In this document: piece by piece, positions 26,233 through 34,614 of the stretch | How the letters are laid out: every line of letters starts with the position of its first letter | Numbering within the stretch: position 1 is the stretch's first letter | The notes under the pieces: generated by a model | Database searches by the model: none | The model's input: only the letters and a program-made list of their open reading frames with translations | Told to the model about the DNA's origin: nothing | DNA from: Eikenella longinqua | GTDB taxonomy: Bacteria > Pseudomonadota > Gammaproteobacteria > Burkholderiales > Neisseriaceae | NCBI RefSeq assembly: GCF_001648355.1 | Contig: NZ_LXSL01000009.1 | Span: forward strand, 33,804 to 97,803 | Direction of reading: 5' to 3' | Length of the DNA stretch: 64,000 bases | Position numbers and translations under genes: made by a program

Positions 26233-26787
26233 ATGAAACACCGCCACATCCTGCTCGCGGCCGCCATGGCCGCCGTTTTCGGCCTGGCCGGCTGCACCAA
26301 CAACCGCGCGCCCGACGACGGCAGAAGCCAAAGCCCGCGCCAGAGCGACAGCCGCGCCGCCGCCCACGGCAACGCGCAAACCACCGGCCGCGTGTGCCGC
26401 CTCTTGCGCGACGACGACCCCAACCGCGGCGGCCGCAAAGTGGTGTACCGCTGCAACGGCCGCGCCGTGCTCGCCTCCAGCGAAGCCAAAAGCCTGCTCA
26501 ACCCGAGCGTGCCCGTGAGCTTCGGCGCCGGCGGCCGCACCGTGCGGGCCAACCTCACCACCCGCCAGGCCGCCAATGCCTCCAACAAATCCGACGAAGC
26601 CGCCTGCGAACGCGCCTTCATCAACGCCGCCCACAAATTCCAAGAAACCGCCCAAGGCCGCGGCGCCAATCGCGTGAGCAACTTCCATAGCTACTACAAC
26701 CGCCAAATCCTGCGCGGCGGGCAGTATGACTGCGAAGTGGGCACCTTCCACGCCCGCGTGGTGATGCGCGGCGATATTGCCCGCTGA
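26233..26787 (+). CDS. Lipoprotein of unknown function
   Basis: A 184-residue protein with a lipoprotein signal (MKHRHILLAAAMAAVFGLAGC, lipobox LAGC, Cys21). The mature part starts with a polar Arg/Ser-rich stretch and ends with a conserved-looking domain: CERAFINAAHKFQETAQGRG, NRVSNFHSYYNRQ, YDCEVGTFHARVVMRGDI. This end resembles the small neisserial proteins often mislabelled excinuclease ATPase subunit, which have a YbjQ-like fold. I start at ATG 26233, which has AAGGAAG in front; ATG 26215 is the alternative. Confidence 0.7.
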   Translation: MKHRHILLAAAMAAVFGLAGCTNNRAPDDGRSQSPRQSDSRAAAHGNAQTTGRVCRLLRDDDPNRGGRKVVYRCNGRAVLASSEAKSLLNPSVPVSFGAGGRTVRANLTTRQAANASNKSDEAACERAFINAAHKFQETAQGRGANRVSNFHSYYNRQILRGGQYDCEVGTFHARVVMRGDIAR

Positions 26788-26804
26788 TTGGCGCGAGGCA
26801 AGTA

Positions 26805-26839
26805 AAAGGCTACCTGAAAAAGTTTTCAGGTAGCCTTTT
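26805..26839. terminator. Inverted eikDUS terminator
   Basis: Copies at 26807-26818 and 26825-26836, six bases apart, with AAAA and TTTT outside. It lies between the convergent lipoprotein and 26854 genes. Confidence 0.8.
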
Positions 26840-26853
26840 GAACGGTTGCCGCG

Positions 26854-27732
26854 TTATTGCCGAGCTTCCGGTTTGAATGCTGGTGAGATCAAAACTTTTT
26901 TAACAAATGTACTGGCTCGTAGTTCATATGAATTTTCCTCCGGGCATCTATCTCCCCTGCCCCAAGGGTTCGGATTTTGCTCAAGTTTAGAATACCCTAG
27001 TGCCGGCACAAATACATACATCGTTTTCTCAGCCATTAACTCATCAGTTTTAGTGTCAATTACCTTGATGGTTGTTCCGGCTATCCAATGTTTGCGGTTT
27101 TCCCAGGAAACATCGTTCTCATAGGTAACGGCATAGCGGGCTGGATGTCGCGGATTAGTTTCTTGATCAAACGGTTTAGCATATCTAGACCAGTTACCGC
27201 TGTAACGAATAATCGAGCCGTCTTTTTGTAAAACATCAACATTGTCATAGTGGACAGAAGAATAATATGGCAAAAAACTGGCAACATATTCTTCCCGCTT
27301 TGATTCGCTTTCTATCGCCGCATCCTCCCACATCTGGTCTTTCCGCGGGTTGTAGAAGCTGTCTTGATATTTCTCGTCATCCCCGCGCACTTTCAGCAGC
27401 AGGATGCCGTCCACATCCTCGGCGGTGCGGTAGATCTTCTCGCCGGCGTTTCGGCAGAGTTGGTCGAAGCGGGCTTTGGCGGGCTCGTAGCGTTGGCGCC
27501 ATTCGGCTTCTTCCGCTGCGGCTTCCTGCCTCTCCTGCATTTTTTCTACCTGCCCTACCGCATAAAGCAGCCCGGCCACAACTAGCCCAGGCAGAAATAT
27601 TAACTGCGGATTTTTATTAAATAATTTGGGGTTTATCTGATAACAGGCAAAACTCACGGCCACGATCAGCAATATTATCCCGCCCCAATGAAGCAGGTTA
27701 TAAACAAAGAGGAAATCCTGTTCAGTAAACAT
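26854..27732 (-). CDS. Two-helix membrane protein of unknown function
   Basis: A 292-residue protein with two N-terminal membrane helices (LLHWGGIILLIVAVSFACY and LIFLPGLVVAGLLYAVG), a charged coiled segment (residues 65-90, EKMQERQEAAAEEAEWRQRYE) and a soluble C-terminal domain. I do not recognise the family. Its base composition is clearly more AT-rich than the neighbours in the first ~500 bases of the minus-strand 3' half, which suggests transfer. It lies in the accessory region before the glycosyltransferase/acyltransferase gene. Confidence 0.6.
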   Translation of the reverse strand: MFTEQDFLFVYNLLHWGGIILLIVAVSFACYQINPKLFNKNPQLIFLPGLVVAGLLYAVGQVEKMQERQEAAAEEAEWRQRYEPAKARFDQLCRNAGEKIYRTAEDVDGILLLKVRGDDEKYQDSFYNPRKDQMWEDAAIESESKREEYVASFLPYYSSVHYDNVDVLQKDGSIIRYSGNWSRYAKPFDQETNPRHPARYAVTYENDVSWENRKHWIAGTTIKVIDTKTDELMAEKTMYVFVPALGYSKLEQNPNPWGRGDRCPEENSYELRASTFVKKVLISPAFKPEARQ

Positions 27733-27990
27733 GAATATTTGATTTACCTAAAATTAATGATAAATCCTACCTGAAAACGGCGTGCAGGCATAGCCCGGGC
27801 GGGATTGTTGTGCCGCCAAACCGCCCAGCGCCAATCCAATCACGCTGCCATTGGCAGAAGGGGAAAAGGCTACCTGAAAATCCGCCCACGCATTTGGATG
27901 GCGCATCCGCTTCATTCCGCCGTGCGGATTTTCAGGTAGCCCTTCCCCCTTTTTGCTAAAATCCCGCTTTTCCCCCGCCCCGCCTTTTCC

Positions 27991-29649
27991 ATGAAACTCC
28001 TCGCCGTTATCCCGCACTACCGCCACCTCGGCACGCTGCCGCAGGTGGTGGCTGCGCTGCGCGGTTGCGGCCTGCCCGTGCTGGTGGTGGACGACGGCTC
28101 GGGCGAAGACTGCCGCGCGGGCTTGGAAGCCTTGCAGGGCGAAGGCGTGCAGGTGGCGTTCCGGCCGGCAAACGGCGGCAAGGGCAGCGCGATGAAGTGG
28201 GGCTTCAAGCTGGCGGCGCAGCAGGGTTTCAGCCATGTGTTGCAGATGGATGCCGACGCGCAGCACAGTTTTGCCGACATCCCGCGTTTTGTCGAAGCCG
28301 CGCAGGCGCAGCCGCAGGCGGTGGTGTGCGGGCGGCCGGTGTACGGCGGCGACGTGCCCAAATCGCGCCTCTACGGCCGCAAAATCACCGATTTTTGGAA
28401 CGTGCTGCACACTTGGTCGCGCGACATCCAAGACGGCATGTGCGGCTTCCGCGTGTATCCGCTGGCCGCCGTGCTGCCCCTCCAATACGGCGGCGGCGGC
28501 ATCGGCGAACGCATGGATTTCGACAACGAAATCCTGGTGCGCCTGCATTGGGCGGGCACGCCCTTCGTGTGGCTCGACACGCCGATACGCTATGCGGCAG
28601 ACGGCATCTCGCACTTCAATCTGCGCCGCGATAACCTGCTCATCAGCAAAATGCACGCCCGCCTGTTTTGCGGCATGCTCGCCCGCCGTTTCGGCAAGCT
28701 TTTCAGACGGCCTCAAGCGGCGCAATCCGCCCACTGGTCGGCACAGCGCGAACGCGGCAGCCGCCCCTTCCTCCAGCTCACCGCATGGCTGGTGCGCTAC
28801 CTGCCGCTGCCGCTGGTGCACATCATCGCCGCCATCGTGCCCGCCTATTTCTACCTCACCTCCGCCGCCCAACGCCGCAGCGTGCGCCAATATCAGGGCT
28901 ACCTGAAAACCAGTTTCCCCGCCGCGCCGCTGCCCGCGCGTTTTGCCGAATACCGCCAGTTTGCCGCCTTCGGCCAGGCCGTGGCCGACCGCTTCGCCGT
29001 GTGGCGGCACAAAATCACCGTGCCGGATTTGGTGGTGGAAGACCCCGACAACCTCTACGCCGACGTGGACAACCACAGCGCGCGCGGCCAAATCCTCATC
29101 TGCTCGCACTTGGGCAACATCGAAGTGTGCCGCGCCCTCGTGTCGCACCACCAAGGCTTCAAGCTCAACGTGCTGGTGCACAACGCCCACGCCGAAGATT
29201 TCAACCGCGCCCTCAAAGCCGCCGGCGCCAGCGATTTGCAGCTCATCCAAGTGGCCGAACTCGACGCCGCCAAAATGCTGCAACTCTCGCACAAGCTCGA
29301 CGCGGGCGAATGGCTGGCCATCGCCGCCGACCGCACCCCCGTGCGCGGCAACAAAACCGTGCCCGTGCAATTCCTCGGCCACACCGCCCATCTGCCGCAA
29401 GGCCCCTGGCTCCTGGCCGGCCTCTTGCGCGCGCCCACCAACACCGTATTCGTATTGAAAGAACGCGGCCGCTATCATCTATGCCTCAAGCGTTTCCAGG
29501 TAGCCCCAAGCTGGACGGCCGCCACACGCAAACAAGTGATTGCCGATATGGCGCAACAATACGCAAACACCCTCGCCGCCCACGCCGCCCGCGCCCCGCT
29601 GCAATGGTTCAACTTCTACGATTTTTGGAACAACCCCGAACATGGCTAA
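27991..29649 (+). CDS. Glycosyltransferase family 2 / LpxL-like acyltransferase fusion
   Basis: A 552-residue two-domain protein. Residues 1 to ~230 form a GT2 domain with VVDDGSGED and the metal-binding QMDADAQH. Residues ~300-552 form an LPLAT-type acyltransferase with SHLGNIEVCRA and AADRTPVRGNK. This fusion is typical of aryl-polyene clusters, where it helps attach the pigment to its outer-membrane glycolipid anchor. The thioesterase gene overlaps its end by 8 bases, so they are co-translated. A Neisseria-dialect uptake sequence (28702-28713) and an eik-type one near 28895 (GYLKT) lie in frame. Confidence 0.88.
   Translation: MKLLAVIPHYRHLGTLPQVVAALRGCGLPVLVVDDGSGEDCRAGLEALQGEGVQVAFRPANGGKGSAMKWGFKLAAQQGFSHVLQMDADAQHSFADIPRFVEAAQAQPQAVVCGRPVYGGDVPKSRLYGRKITDFWNVLHTWSRDIQDGMCGFRVYPLAAVLPLQYGGGGIGERMDFDNEILVRLHWAGTPFVWLDTPIRYAADGISHFNLRRDNLLISKMHARLFCGMLARRFGKLFRRPQAAQSAHWSAQRERGSRPFLQLTAWLVRYLPLPLVHIIAAIVPAYFYLTSAAQRRSVRQYQGYLKTSFPAAPLPARFAEYRQFAAFGQAVADRFAVWRHKITVPDLVVEDPDNLYADVDNHSARGQILICSHLGNIEVCRALVSHHQGFKLNVLVHNAHAEDFNRALKAAGASDLQLIQVAELDAAKMLQLSHKLDAGEWLAIAADRTPVRGNKTVPVQFLGHTAHLPQGPWLLAGLLRAPTNTVFVLKERGRYHLCLKRFQVAPSWTAATRKQVIADMAQQYANTLAAHAARAPLQWFNFYDFWNNPEHG
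28702..28713. other. Neisseria-dialect uptake sequence inside the fusion gene
   Basis: TTCAGACGGCCT is the complement of AGGCCGTCTGAA (AG-DUS), the Neisseria form rather than eikDUS. It lies in coding sequence (KLFRRPQ), so the segment may have been taken from a Neisseria donor. Confidence 0.75.
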
Positions 29650-30088
29650 ACACATCTACTGCCGCCACAGCACCGAGCTGGAAGTGCCCTTTTTCGACGT
29701 GGACGTGATGCAGATCGTCTGGCACGGCCACTACGTGAAATACCTCGAAATCGCCCGCTGCGCCTTCCTCGACGCACTGGGCTACAACTACACCGTGATG
29801 CTGGCGCACGGCTGCGCCTGGCCCGTGGTCAAGCTCGACCTCAAATACATCCGCCCCGCCCGCTTCGGCCAGAAAATCCGCGTGAACATGGCCATGACCG
29901 AATACGAAAGCTGCCTGCGCCTCAGCTACACCCTGCGCGACGCCGAAAGCGGCGACAAGCTCACCCAAGCGGGCACCACGCAAGTCGCCCAACGCCTCGA
30001 CAACGGCGAAATGCTGTTCCAAACCCCGGAAAGCTGGCAGGAAGCCGTGCGGCGGTTTGAAGGGTTTGCGCCGTTGGCGAAGGATTGA
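29642..30088 (+). CDS. Acyl-CoA thioesterase (hotdog fold, YbgC-like)
   Basis: A 148-residue single-hotdog protein. LEVPFFDVDVMQIVWHGHYVKYLEIAR is the family motif with the catalytic Asp region and His. In aryl-polyene clusters a 4-hydroxybenzoyl-CoA-type thioesterase of this kind is standard. It overlaps the stop of the fusion gene (ATGGCTAA). Its stop lies at an eikDUS/AG-DUS nest. Confidence 0.88.
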   Translation: MAKHIYCRHSTELEVPFFDVDVMQIVWHGHYVKYLEIARCAFLDALGYNYTVMLAHGCAWPVVKLDLKYIRPARFGQKIRVNMAMTEYESCLRLSYTLRDAESGDKLTQAGTTQVAQRLDNGEMLFQTPESWQEAVRRFEGFAPLAKD

Positions 30089-30152
30089 GGCTACCTGAAA
30101 AACAGGCCGTCTGAATTGGTTTTCAGGCGGCTTTTGCCTTTTCAGGTAGCCC
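30088..30152. terminator. Nested hairpin of two uptake dialects
   Basis: Outer arms are an eikDUS at 30088-30099 and its inverse at 30141-30152 (one mismatch). Inner arms are AGGCCGTCTGAA (30104-30115, Neisseria dialect) and TTCAGGCGGCTT (30123-30134, degenerate). Probably the terminator for the thioesterase operon. Confidence 0.6.
30104..30115. other. Neisseria AG-DUS within the nested hairpin
   Basis: An exact AGGCCGTCTGAA, a dialect not native to Eikenella. A second exact copy with the same nested arrangement is at 34624-34635, on the other side of the disrupted oxidoreductase gene. Confidence 0.8.
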
Positions 30153-30310
30153 TTCCACGCCCGCCACATTATTCACGCCTGCTTAATAACTGCTTAAGCC
30201 CGCAGCGGATTATCCGCCGCCTGCCCGCCGTGTATAATGGCCGCTCTCTCCCACTTGCCAACCAAGGAAACCGTCATGGCCAAAATCCTCGTTATCTCCG
30301 CCCACCAAAA

Positions 30311-30470
30311 TGTGGGGAGGTGGTTATTTTTGCACTGGGATGACCGGAGGCAAAAAACGGCGGAAAACTTTACTGGGTGCGGATTTGAGCGAAGCTGGTG
30401 CAAGAAAAAACTTGCACCAGCTTTTGCTTTGGATTGATAAAAAATGCGTTATCTTTTGCACCGGAATGAG
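30311..30470. promoter_or_regulatory. Left end of the Mu-like element with putative transposase sites
   Basis: TTTTTGCAC (30325-30333), an inverted pair GGTGCAAGAAAAAACTTGCACC and TTTTGCACC (30457-30465) repeat the TGCAC core. They mirror GTGCAAAAGC repeats at the right end near 33892-33955. There is no gene here. Confidence 0.55.
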
Positions 30471-30531
30471 CAGGGATTAAACGCTTTTAAAACGGAATTT
30501 AAGCAGCTATGGTTTATCGTGAGGCGGAGCA

Positions 30532-31350
30532 TTAAAGAGCACGGCCAAGCCAAACCACTTTGCCGATAATAGACACACTACTGCTGGTGGCATCTCCGTT
30601 TTCCAGCGGCACCGTGAACGGCTGATACTCCTGATTGGCACTGGTGATCAATAAAGAATCAGGCAGGCGTTGAACGCGTTTGACAAAAGTCTCGTTGCCG
30701 ATGCGCAAGGCATACAGACCATCAGAGGCTTCGGTTTGACTATGATCCACCAAGATGGCGTCTTTATCATTTAGCACGCCAACCATACTATCCCCTTTAA
30801 CCATAACCACCGTCAGTGTGGAAAAATCAGATGTAATGTAACTTTCCAGCCAATCACGACGGAAGGTGAGGCATGATTTTGGGCGGTCATTGTCCACCCA
30901 GGCCCCCTGCCCGGCAGACACAGATACATCATAAAAGGGGATAAAGACAAACTCATCAATATCTACAACGTCCCCATTCACATTAAGCGGATGCGTGCCG
31001 CCCATCCGGCTAATACGCCGAGCTTCTTTCAAGCCTTTTACTATTTGATTGGTTTTATCCAACTGTTCTTGCAATATCCGTTGGCCTTCTTCCTGTTCCA
31101 GCCCACCGGAAATTTTCTGCTCACCTTCTAAACTGGGAGAACCTTGCCCCGTAGCCAGCCATAGCAGATTCACTTGGGCAGCATCGGCAATCTTAATTAA
31201 GTTGGTGGTGCTGGGCTCCGCTCCCTCTTTTACCCATTTAGTGGCCGTAGGGTATGCCACATCCACTCTTCTAGCTAGCTCCGAGATGCTACCGAGCCTC
31301 TTGGCGACTATCTCCATTCTCTTCGCAAACTCAACGTTAAAGTTTTCCAT
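30532..31350 (-). CDS. Phage repressor (HTH plus S24 peptidase-like)
   Basis: A 272-residue protein. Residues 1-60 contain a helix-turn-helix (SISELARRVDVAYPTATKWVKEG), as in Cro/CI-type or Mu-like repressors. Residues ~140-272 form a LexA/S24 domain (FYDVSVSAGQGAW, VVMVKGDSMVGVLNDKDAILVDHS, GLYALRIGNETFVKRVQRL), where Ser and Lys would support self-cleavage. It should bind the repeated operators at 31380-31506 and keep the divergent early genes silent. It is intact although the phage is not. Confidence 0.92.
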   Translation of the reverse strand: MENFNVEFAKRMEIVAKRLGSISELARRVDVAYPTATKWVKEGAEPSTTNLIKIADAAQVNLLWLATGQGSPSLEGEQKISGGLEQEEGQRILQEQLDKTNQIVKGLKEARRISRMGGTHPLNVNGDVVDIDEFVFIPFYDVSVSAGQGAWVDNDRPKSCLTFRRDWLESYITSDFSTLTVVMVKGDSMVGVLNDKDAILVDHSQTEASDGLYALRIGNETFVKRVQRLPDSLLITSANQEYQPFTVPLENGDATSSSVSIIGKVVWLGRAL

Positions 31351-31379
31351 ACGAAGACTAACCTCAACCTATAAATAAC

Positions 31380-31506
31380 TATAACGTTAATCTTAAAATA
31401 TTATATCCTTGAAATCATATATTTATAACCAAAACTAAAGAATTTTCTAAAATTTTAAGTTTAACGCTATAAATTCTACTTGCTAATTTTAAGTTTAACG
31501 CTATAA
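31380..31506. promoter_or_regulatory. Repressor operator array of the Mu-like element
   Basis: Two direct copies of TTTTAAGTTTAACGCTATAA lie near 31453-31472 and 31485-31504. An inverted relative (TATAACGTTAATCTTAAAAT) is at about 31379-31398. All are in the AT-rich divergent gap between the repressor and ner-like genes, so they are the likely operators. Confidence 0.7.
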
Positions 31507-31555
31507 TACCTACATCTAGTCAATTCCCCAACTGACAAAAAATAGGTATCTCAAA

Positions 31556-31834
31556 ATGAAAAAAAATACAGCTCAAAAAGCAACACCGGAGCTTTTGGAT
31601 TGGCACCGTGCAGACATCATCGCTGCCTTGAAAAAACAGGGTTGGTCTATCCGCGCACTGGCGGCACAAGCCAACGTGCATCCGACAACTCTTTACAGCG
31701 CACTAGTCAAACCTTATCCGAAAAGTGAACGGGTTATTGCTGATGCGTTGGGCATGAAGCCCGAGCAAATCTGGCCGCAACGCTATGCGGCACGCAATTT
31801 CCAACCGGTACTACGTCGTGCAGTGAATGCATAA
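31556..31834 (+). CDS. Ner/Nlp-like DNA-binding protein
   Basis: A 92-residue protein with WHRADIIAALKKQGWSIRALAAQANVHPTTLYSALVKPYPKSERVIADALGM, a helix-turn-helix of the Ner/SfsB (Nlp) family. In Mu, Ner limits early transcription. It is first in the rightward early operon of the relic, followed by truncated genes. Homologous neisserial proteins are known in Mu-like prophages. Confidence 0.88.
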   Translation: MKKNTAQKATPELLDWHRADIIAALKKQGWSIRALAAQANVHPTTLYSALVKPYPKSERVIADALGMKPEQIWPQRYAARNFQPVLRRAVNA

Positions 31835-31899
31835 ATGTATTGTACGGATAAAAGGCTAAAAAATCACTAATTTAAATTCTCGATTGATGAATTTTTACT

Positions 31900-32043
31900 A
31901 TGAGAACCCTCAAGAGACAGGCGAAAGCCACCTCACTAGACCACGCGATTGAGCTGGCCAAGCGCCATGCCAAAGAGCATGGCCGACCTTCCAAGGTGAT
32001 GGCCGACCTGATGGGTGCAGAGCTGAAAACCTATTACCGCTGA
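31900..32043 (+). pseudogene. N-terminal fragment of a Mu-like phage DNA-binding protein
   Basis: A 47-residue frame (MRTLKRQAKATSLDHAIELA, RPSKVMADLMGAELKTYYR) that stops at the point where phage tail sequence starts. It looks like the N-terminal part of a phage regulator whose remainder was lost with the large deletion at ~32040. Confidence 0.55.
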
Positions 32044-32365
32044 CTACCTCCCCAACCAATCCGCACAAGGGATTGAAAACGAAGTCTATGTGCGGCTGGT
32101 CACGCCTTTGGGCAGCTACTGGGCCGAGCCTGCGCTGGGCAGCCGCTTGCACGAATTGCGCCGCATGAAAGACCTGCCGCGCATCGCCGTGCTGGCCAAA
32201 CAGTATGCCGAGCAGGCCTTGCAGCCGGTATTGGATGCGGGGCGCGCCCGCCGCATCGGCGTGGCCGCTTCCTTTGTGCGGCGCGGCTGGCTGCGGCTGG
32301 ATATTGAGGCGGAGGACATGAGCGGGCGTAATTTAAGTTTAATCCACGAGGTGCGGCTGGCATGA
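32042..32365 (+). pseudogene. Mu gp46-like tail protein, 5' truncated
   Basis: The reading frame begins in DYLPNQSAQGIENEVYVRL and continues through WAEPALGSRLHELRRMKDLPR to the stop at 32363-32365. It matches the GP46 family of Mu-like baseplate proteins. No start codon fits the family N-terminus, which was lost in the deletion; a GTG at 32090 remains. Its stop overlaps the start of the next gene (ATGA). Confidence 0.75.
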
Positions 32366-33417
32366 AAACCAAAAACTTTGAGCAACTGCGCGATGACTAC
32401 CTGCGCGATTTGAGCAACCAGCAGCCCGCCGCCCACACCCACCCCGGCAGCGACAACCACGCCCGTGCCACCGCCTTGGCCGCGCTGGCCGAGGGGCAAT
32501 ACCAGCATCAGGAGTGGATTTTGCGGCAGGTGTTTGCCGATACGGCGGATGCCGCCTATTTGGAGCGGCATTGCGCCATGTACCGCATTTGGCGCAAACC
32601 CGCCGCCGCGGCCGCGGGCAGCATCCGTATCAGCGGCGCGCCCAATACCGTGCTGCCTGCCGGGCTGGTGGCGCAAGTGGGCGACACCGCCTACCAGACT
32701 TCCGCCGCCGGCCAAACCGACGGCCGCGGGCAGGCGCAGCTTGCCTGCCACTGTTTGAGCACCGGCGCCGCCGGCAACCAGCCGGATAACACCCCGGCCC
32801 AGCTGCAAAGCCCGCCTGCCGGCATCGAGGCCGATGCCGTGCTCACCAGTATGGTGGGTGGCACCGATATTGAGAGCGATGCCGCGCTGTTAGATAGGCT
32901 GCTCGCCCGCTTGCGCCAGCCGCCCGCCGGCGGCAACGCCTACGACTATTACCGCTGGGCGATGGCTGTGCCGGGGGTGGAGGCCGCCTTTGTGTATCCG
33001 CTGCGCCGCGGCCTAGGCACGGTGGACGTGGCCATCCTCACCGCTTCTGGCCTGCCTTCGCCCGAGGTGGTGCGCGCCGTGCAGCAGTATATCGACGCGC
33101 GCCGCCCGGTCACCGCCAAAAACGTGCAGGTGATGGTGCCGCAGCGCGTGGCGCTTAATGTGTCGGTGCGCGTATCGCTGGCCGAGGGCTACACCTTGGC
33201 CGCGGTCAAAGAGGCCGCCGCGCGCGCCCTGTCGGCCTATTTCGCCGGCATTAAGCCGGGCGACACCGTGTACAAAAGCCAGCTTGAGGCGCTCATCAGC
33301 GACACCGCCGGCATCCGCGACCGCGTGCTTGACAGCCCGGCCGCCAACCAAAGCGCCGCCATCACACCGCATATCCAATGGCTGGCGCTGGGCAGCTTTG
33401 AGATGAGCACGCTATGA
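32362..33417 (+). CDS. Baseplate J-like protein (Mu gp47)
   Basis: A 351-residue baseplate protein. GSIRISGAPNTVLPAGLVAQVGDTAYQT and TGAAGNQPDNTPAQLQSP are typical of the baseplate J domain, and IDARRPVTAKNVQVMVPQ of its C-terminal part. It is complete and overlaps both neighbours by four bases (ATGA), as in Mu. It has no use in this relic because the remaining tail genes are lost. Confidence 0.9.
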   Translation: MKTKNFEQLRDDYLRDLSNQQPAAHTHPGSDNHARATALAALAEGQYQHQEWILRQVFADTADAAYLERHCAMYRIWRKPAAAAAGSIRISGAPNTVLPAGLVAQVGDTAYQTSAAGQTDGRGQAQLACHCLSTGAAGNQPDNTPAQLQSPPAGIEADAVLTSMVGGTDIESDAALLDRLLARLRQPPAGGNAYDYYRWAMAVPGVEAAFVYPLRRGLGTVDVAILTASGLPSPEVVRAVQQYIDARRPVTAKNVQVMVPQRVALNVSVRVSLAEGYTLAAVKEAAARALSAYFAGIKPGDTVYKSQLEALISDTAGIRDRVLDSPAANQSAAITPHIQWLALGSFEMSTL

Positions 33418-33842
33418 CCTACACCGACCTGCTCCCCCTCTACTACCCGCCCGTGAGTTACGACGTGCGCGCCACCTGTCAGGCCGCCGAACGGCAGGCG
33501 GAAGCCGCCATGCTCGACGGCGTGCAGGCGCAGTCGGCGCAGGTATTGGCCGCCGCTTATGCCCCCACCGCCGGCGGCGACATCACGCGCTGGGAGCGCC
33601 TGCTCGGCCTCAACCCGCCGCAGCCCGACAACTACGCCCGCCGCGTGGCCGACGTGCTGGCCAAACTCAACGAGACCGGCGGCTTAAGCATCCCGTATTT
33701 CGTCGGCTTGGCTGCCGCCGCTGGCTACACCATCACTATCAGCGAGCCGCAGCCCTTCCGCGCGGGCATCAACCGCGCCGGCGACCGCCTCGCCCGCGAA
33801 GACATCATGTGGGTGTGTGGGTGGACGTGGCGCCGCTTCTAA
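33414..33842 (+). pseudogene. Mu gp48-like (YmfQ, DUF2313) tail protein, 3' altered
   Basis: A 142-residue frame starting MTYTDLLPLYYPPVSYDVRATC, with DITRWERLLGLNPPQPDNYARRVADVLAKL, characteristic of the YmfQ/gp48 tail family. The end (IMWVCGWTWRRF) departs from the usual long C-terminus, and the element's right end follows directly, so the final part was probably deleted together with tail-fibre genes. Confidence 0.75.
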
Positions 33843-33891
33843 AAGCATAAGATAATCCCCGTTTAACAGACCATTAAACGGGGATAAATCA

Positions 33892-33973
33892 GTGCAAAAG
33901 CTGCTACAATTTCCTACGCGGCGGCGGTGCAAAAGCTACTGCCAATTCGGGCAAAAGCTGCCGCCGCCTTACA
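33892..33973. promoter_or_regulatory. Right end of the Mu-like element
   Basis: Three spaced copies of TGCAAAAGCT (two exact, one GGCAAAAGCT) near 33893, 33928 and 33950, then the terminal CA. They are in the opposite orientation to the left-end TTTTGCAC sites, as expected of transposase-binding ends. A CCCCGTTTAA...TTAAACGGGG hairpin (33857-33884) lies just before and may terminate tail transcription. Confidence 0.65.
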
Positions 33974-34507
33974 AAAACCTCGAACATTCCGTCAGCAACC
34001 GCCTGATTCTGGAAGAACTGGACAAACACTTCGGCGGCCAAGCCAGCGTGCGCCGCCTCTCCGAGCTCTACCCCGATTTCAACATCGACGTGGCCGCGGA
34101 GCAGGCCGCGCTGGTGGATGCCGACATCGTGCTGCTGCAATACCCCACCTACTGGTTCAACACCCCCGCCATCCTGAAAAAATGGCTGGATGACGTGTGG
34201 ACCTACGGCTTCGCCTACGGCACCGGCGGCGACAAACTGCACGGCAAAAAGCTGTTCGTTTCCACCACCATCGGCTCAGGCAAGGAAAATTATGACGGCA
34301 ATATCGCGCCGCTGGTTGCCGATTTGGTGAAACCCGTGGAAGCCTCGGCCCTGTATTCCGGCTTCGACTGGCAGGGCGTGGAGCCGCTCTACGGCCAGCT
34401 CTACATCCCCGGCGTGAACAGCGAAGAAGATTTGGCGCGCGTGCAGCAGAAAGCCCGTGACCACGCCGCCAAGCTCATCGCCAAAATCGAAAAACTGGCT
34501 TAAAGGC

Positions 34508-34614
34508 TATAGCGAATCAAATTGGCTTTCGATACGAGGCAGCGAGCCGCAGACAGTACAGGAGTACGGCAAGGCGAGCTAACGCTGTAGCGAAAGTTTA
34601 GTTGATTCGCGATA
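34508..34614. repeat. Correia-like miniature element, copy B
   Basis: A 107-bp element with ends TATAGCGAATCAA and TTGATTCGCGATA. The interior GCCGCAGACAGTACAGGAG, TACGGCAAGGCGAGCTAACGC is the Correia core in inverted orientation to copy A. It lies five bases after the oxidoreductase stop. Confidence 0.85.

Larger units (their letters stand above)
30311..33973. mobile_element. Mu-like prophage relic (3.7 kb)
   Basis: The boundaries read TGTGGGGAGG at the left and CGCCTTACA at the right, so the element has TG...CA ends. The right end reversed (TGTAAGGCGGCGGCAGCTTTTGC) matches the left (TGTGGGGAGGTGGTTATTTTTGC) at most positions. Multiple TTTTGCAC/GTGCAAAAG sites at both ends look like transposase binding sites. 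It keeps a repressor, a Ner-like protein and tail genes 46-48; transposase, head and most tail genes are gone. It is flanked by AAAA on both sides, which is a four-base match where Mu makes five. Confidence 0.85.
30276..34503 (+). pseudogene. NAD(P)H oxidoreductase (flavodoxin fold) split by a Mu-like element
   Basis: The 5' piece (30276-30310) encodes MAKILVISAHQ. The 3' piece (33974-34503) encodes NLEHSVSNRLILEELDKH through FVSTTIGSGKENY to the C-terminus. Deleting the element with one copy of AAAA joins CAC CAA AAC CTC GAA in frame and gives 187 codons. The restored protein matches KefF/MdaB/YwrO-type flavin quinone reductases (VLLQYPTYWFNTPAILKKWLDDV). A TATAAT (30233-30238) and AAGGAAA ribosome-binding site precede the ATG. 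The intact copy presumably existed recently, since both pieces are free of other damage. Confidence 0.88.

Noticed and set aside
27754..29478. A 574-codon antisense frame opposite the GT/acyltransferase gene
   Set aside because: It is the His/Ala/Gly-rich pattern typical of antisense frames in GC-rich genes; the plus strand has clear domains.
33892..33973. Extension of the oxidoreductase 3' piece into phage DNA
   Set aside because: The open frame continues upstream but encodes the right end of the element, not the enzyme.
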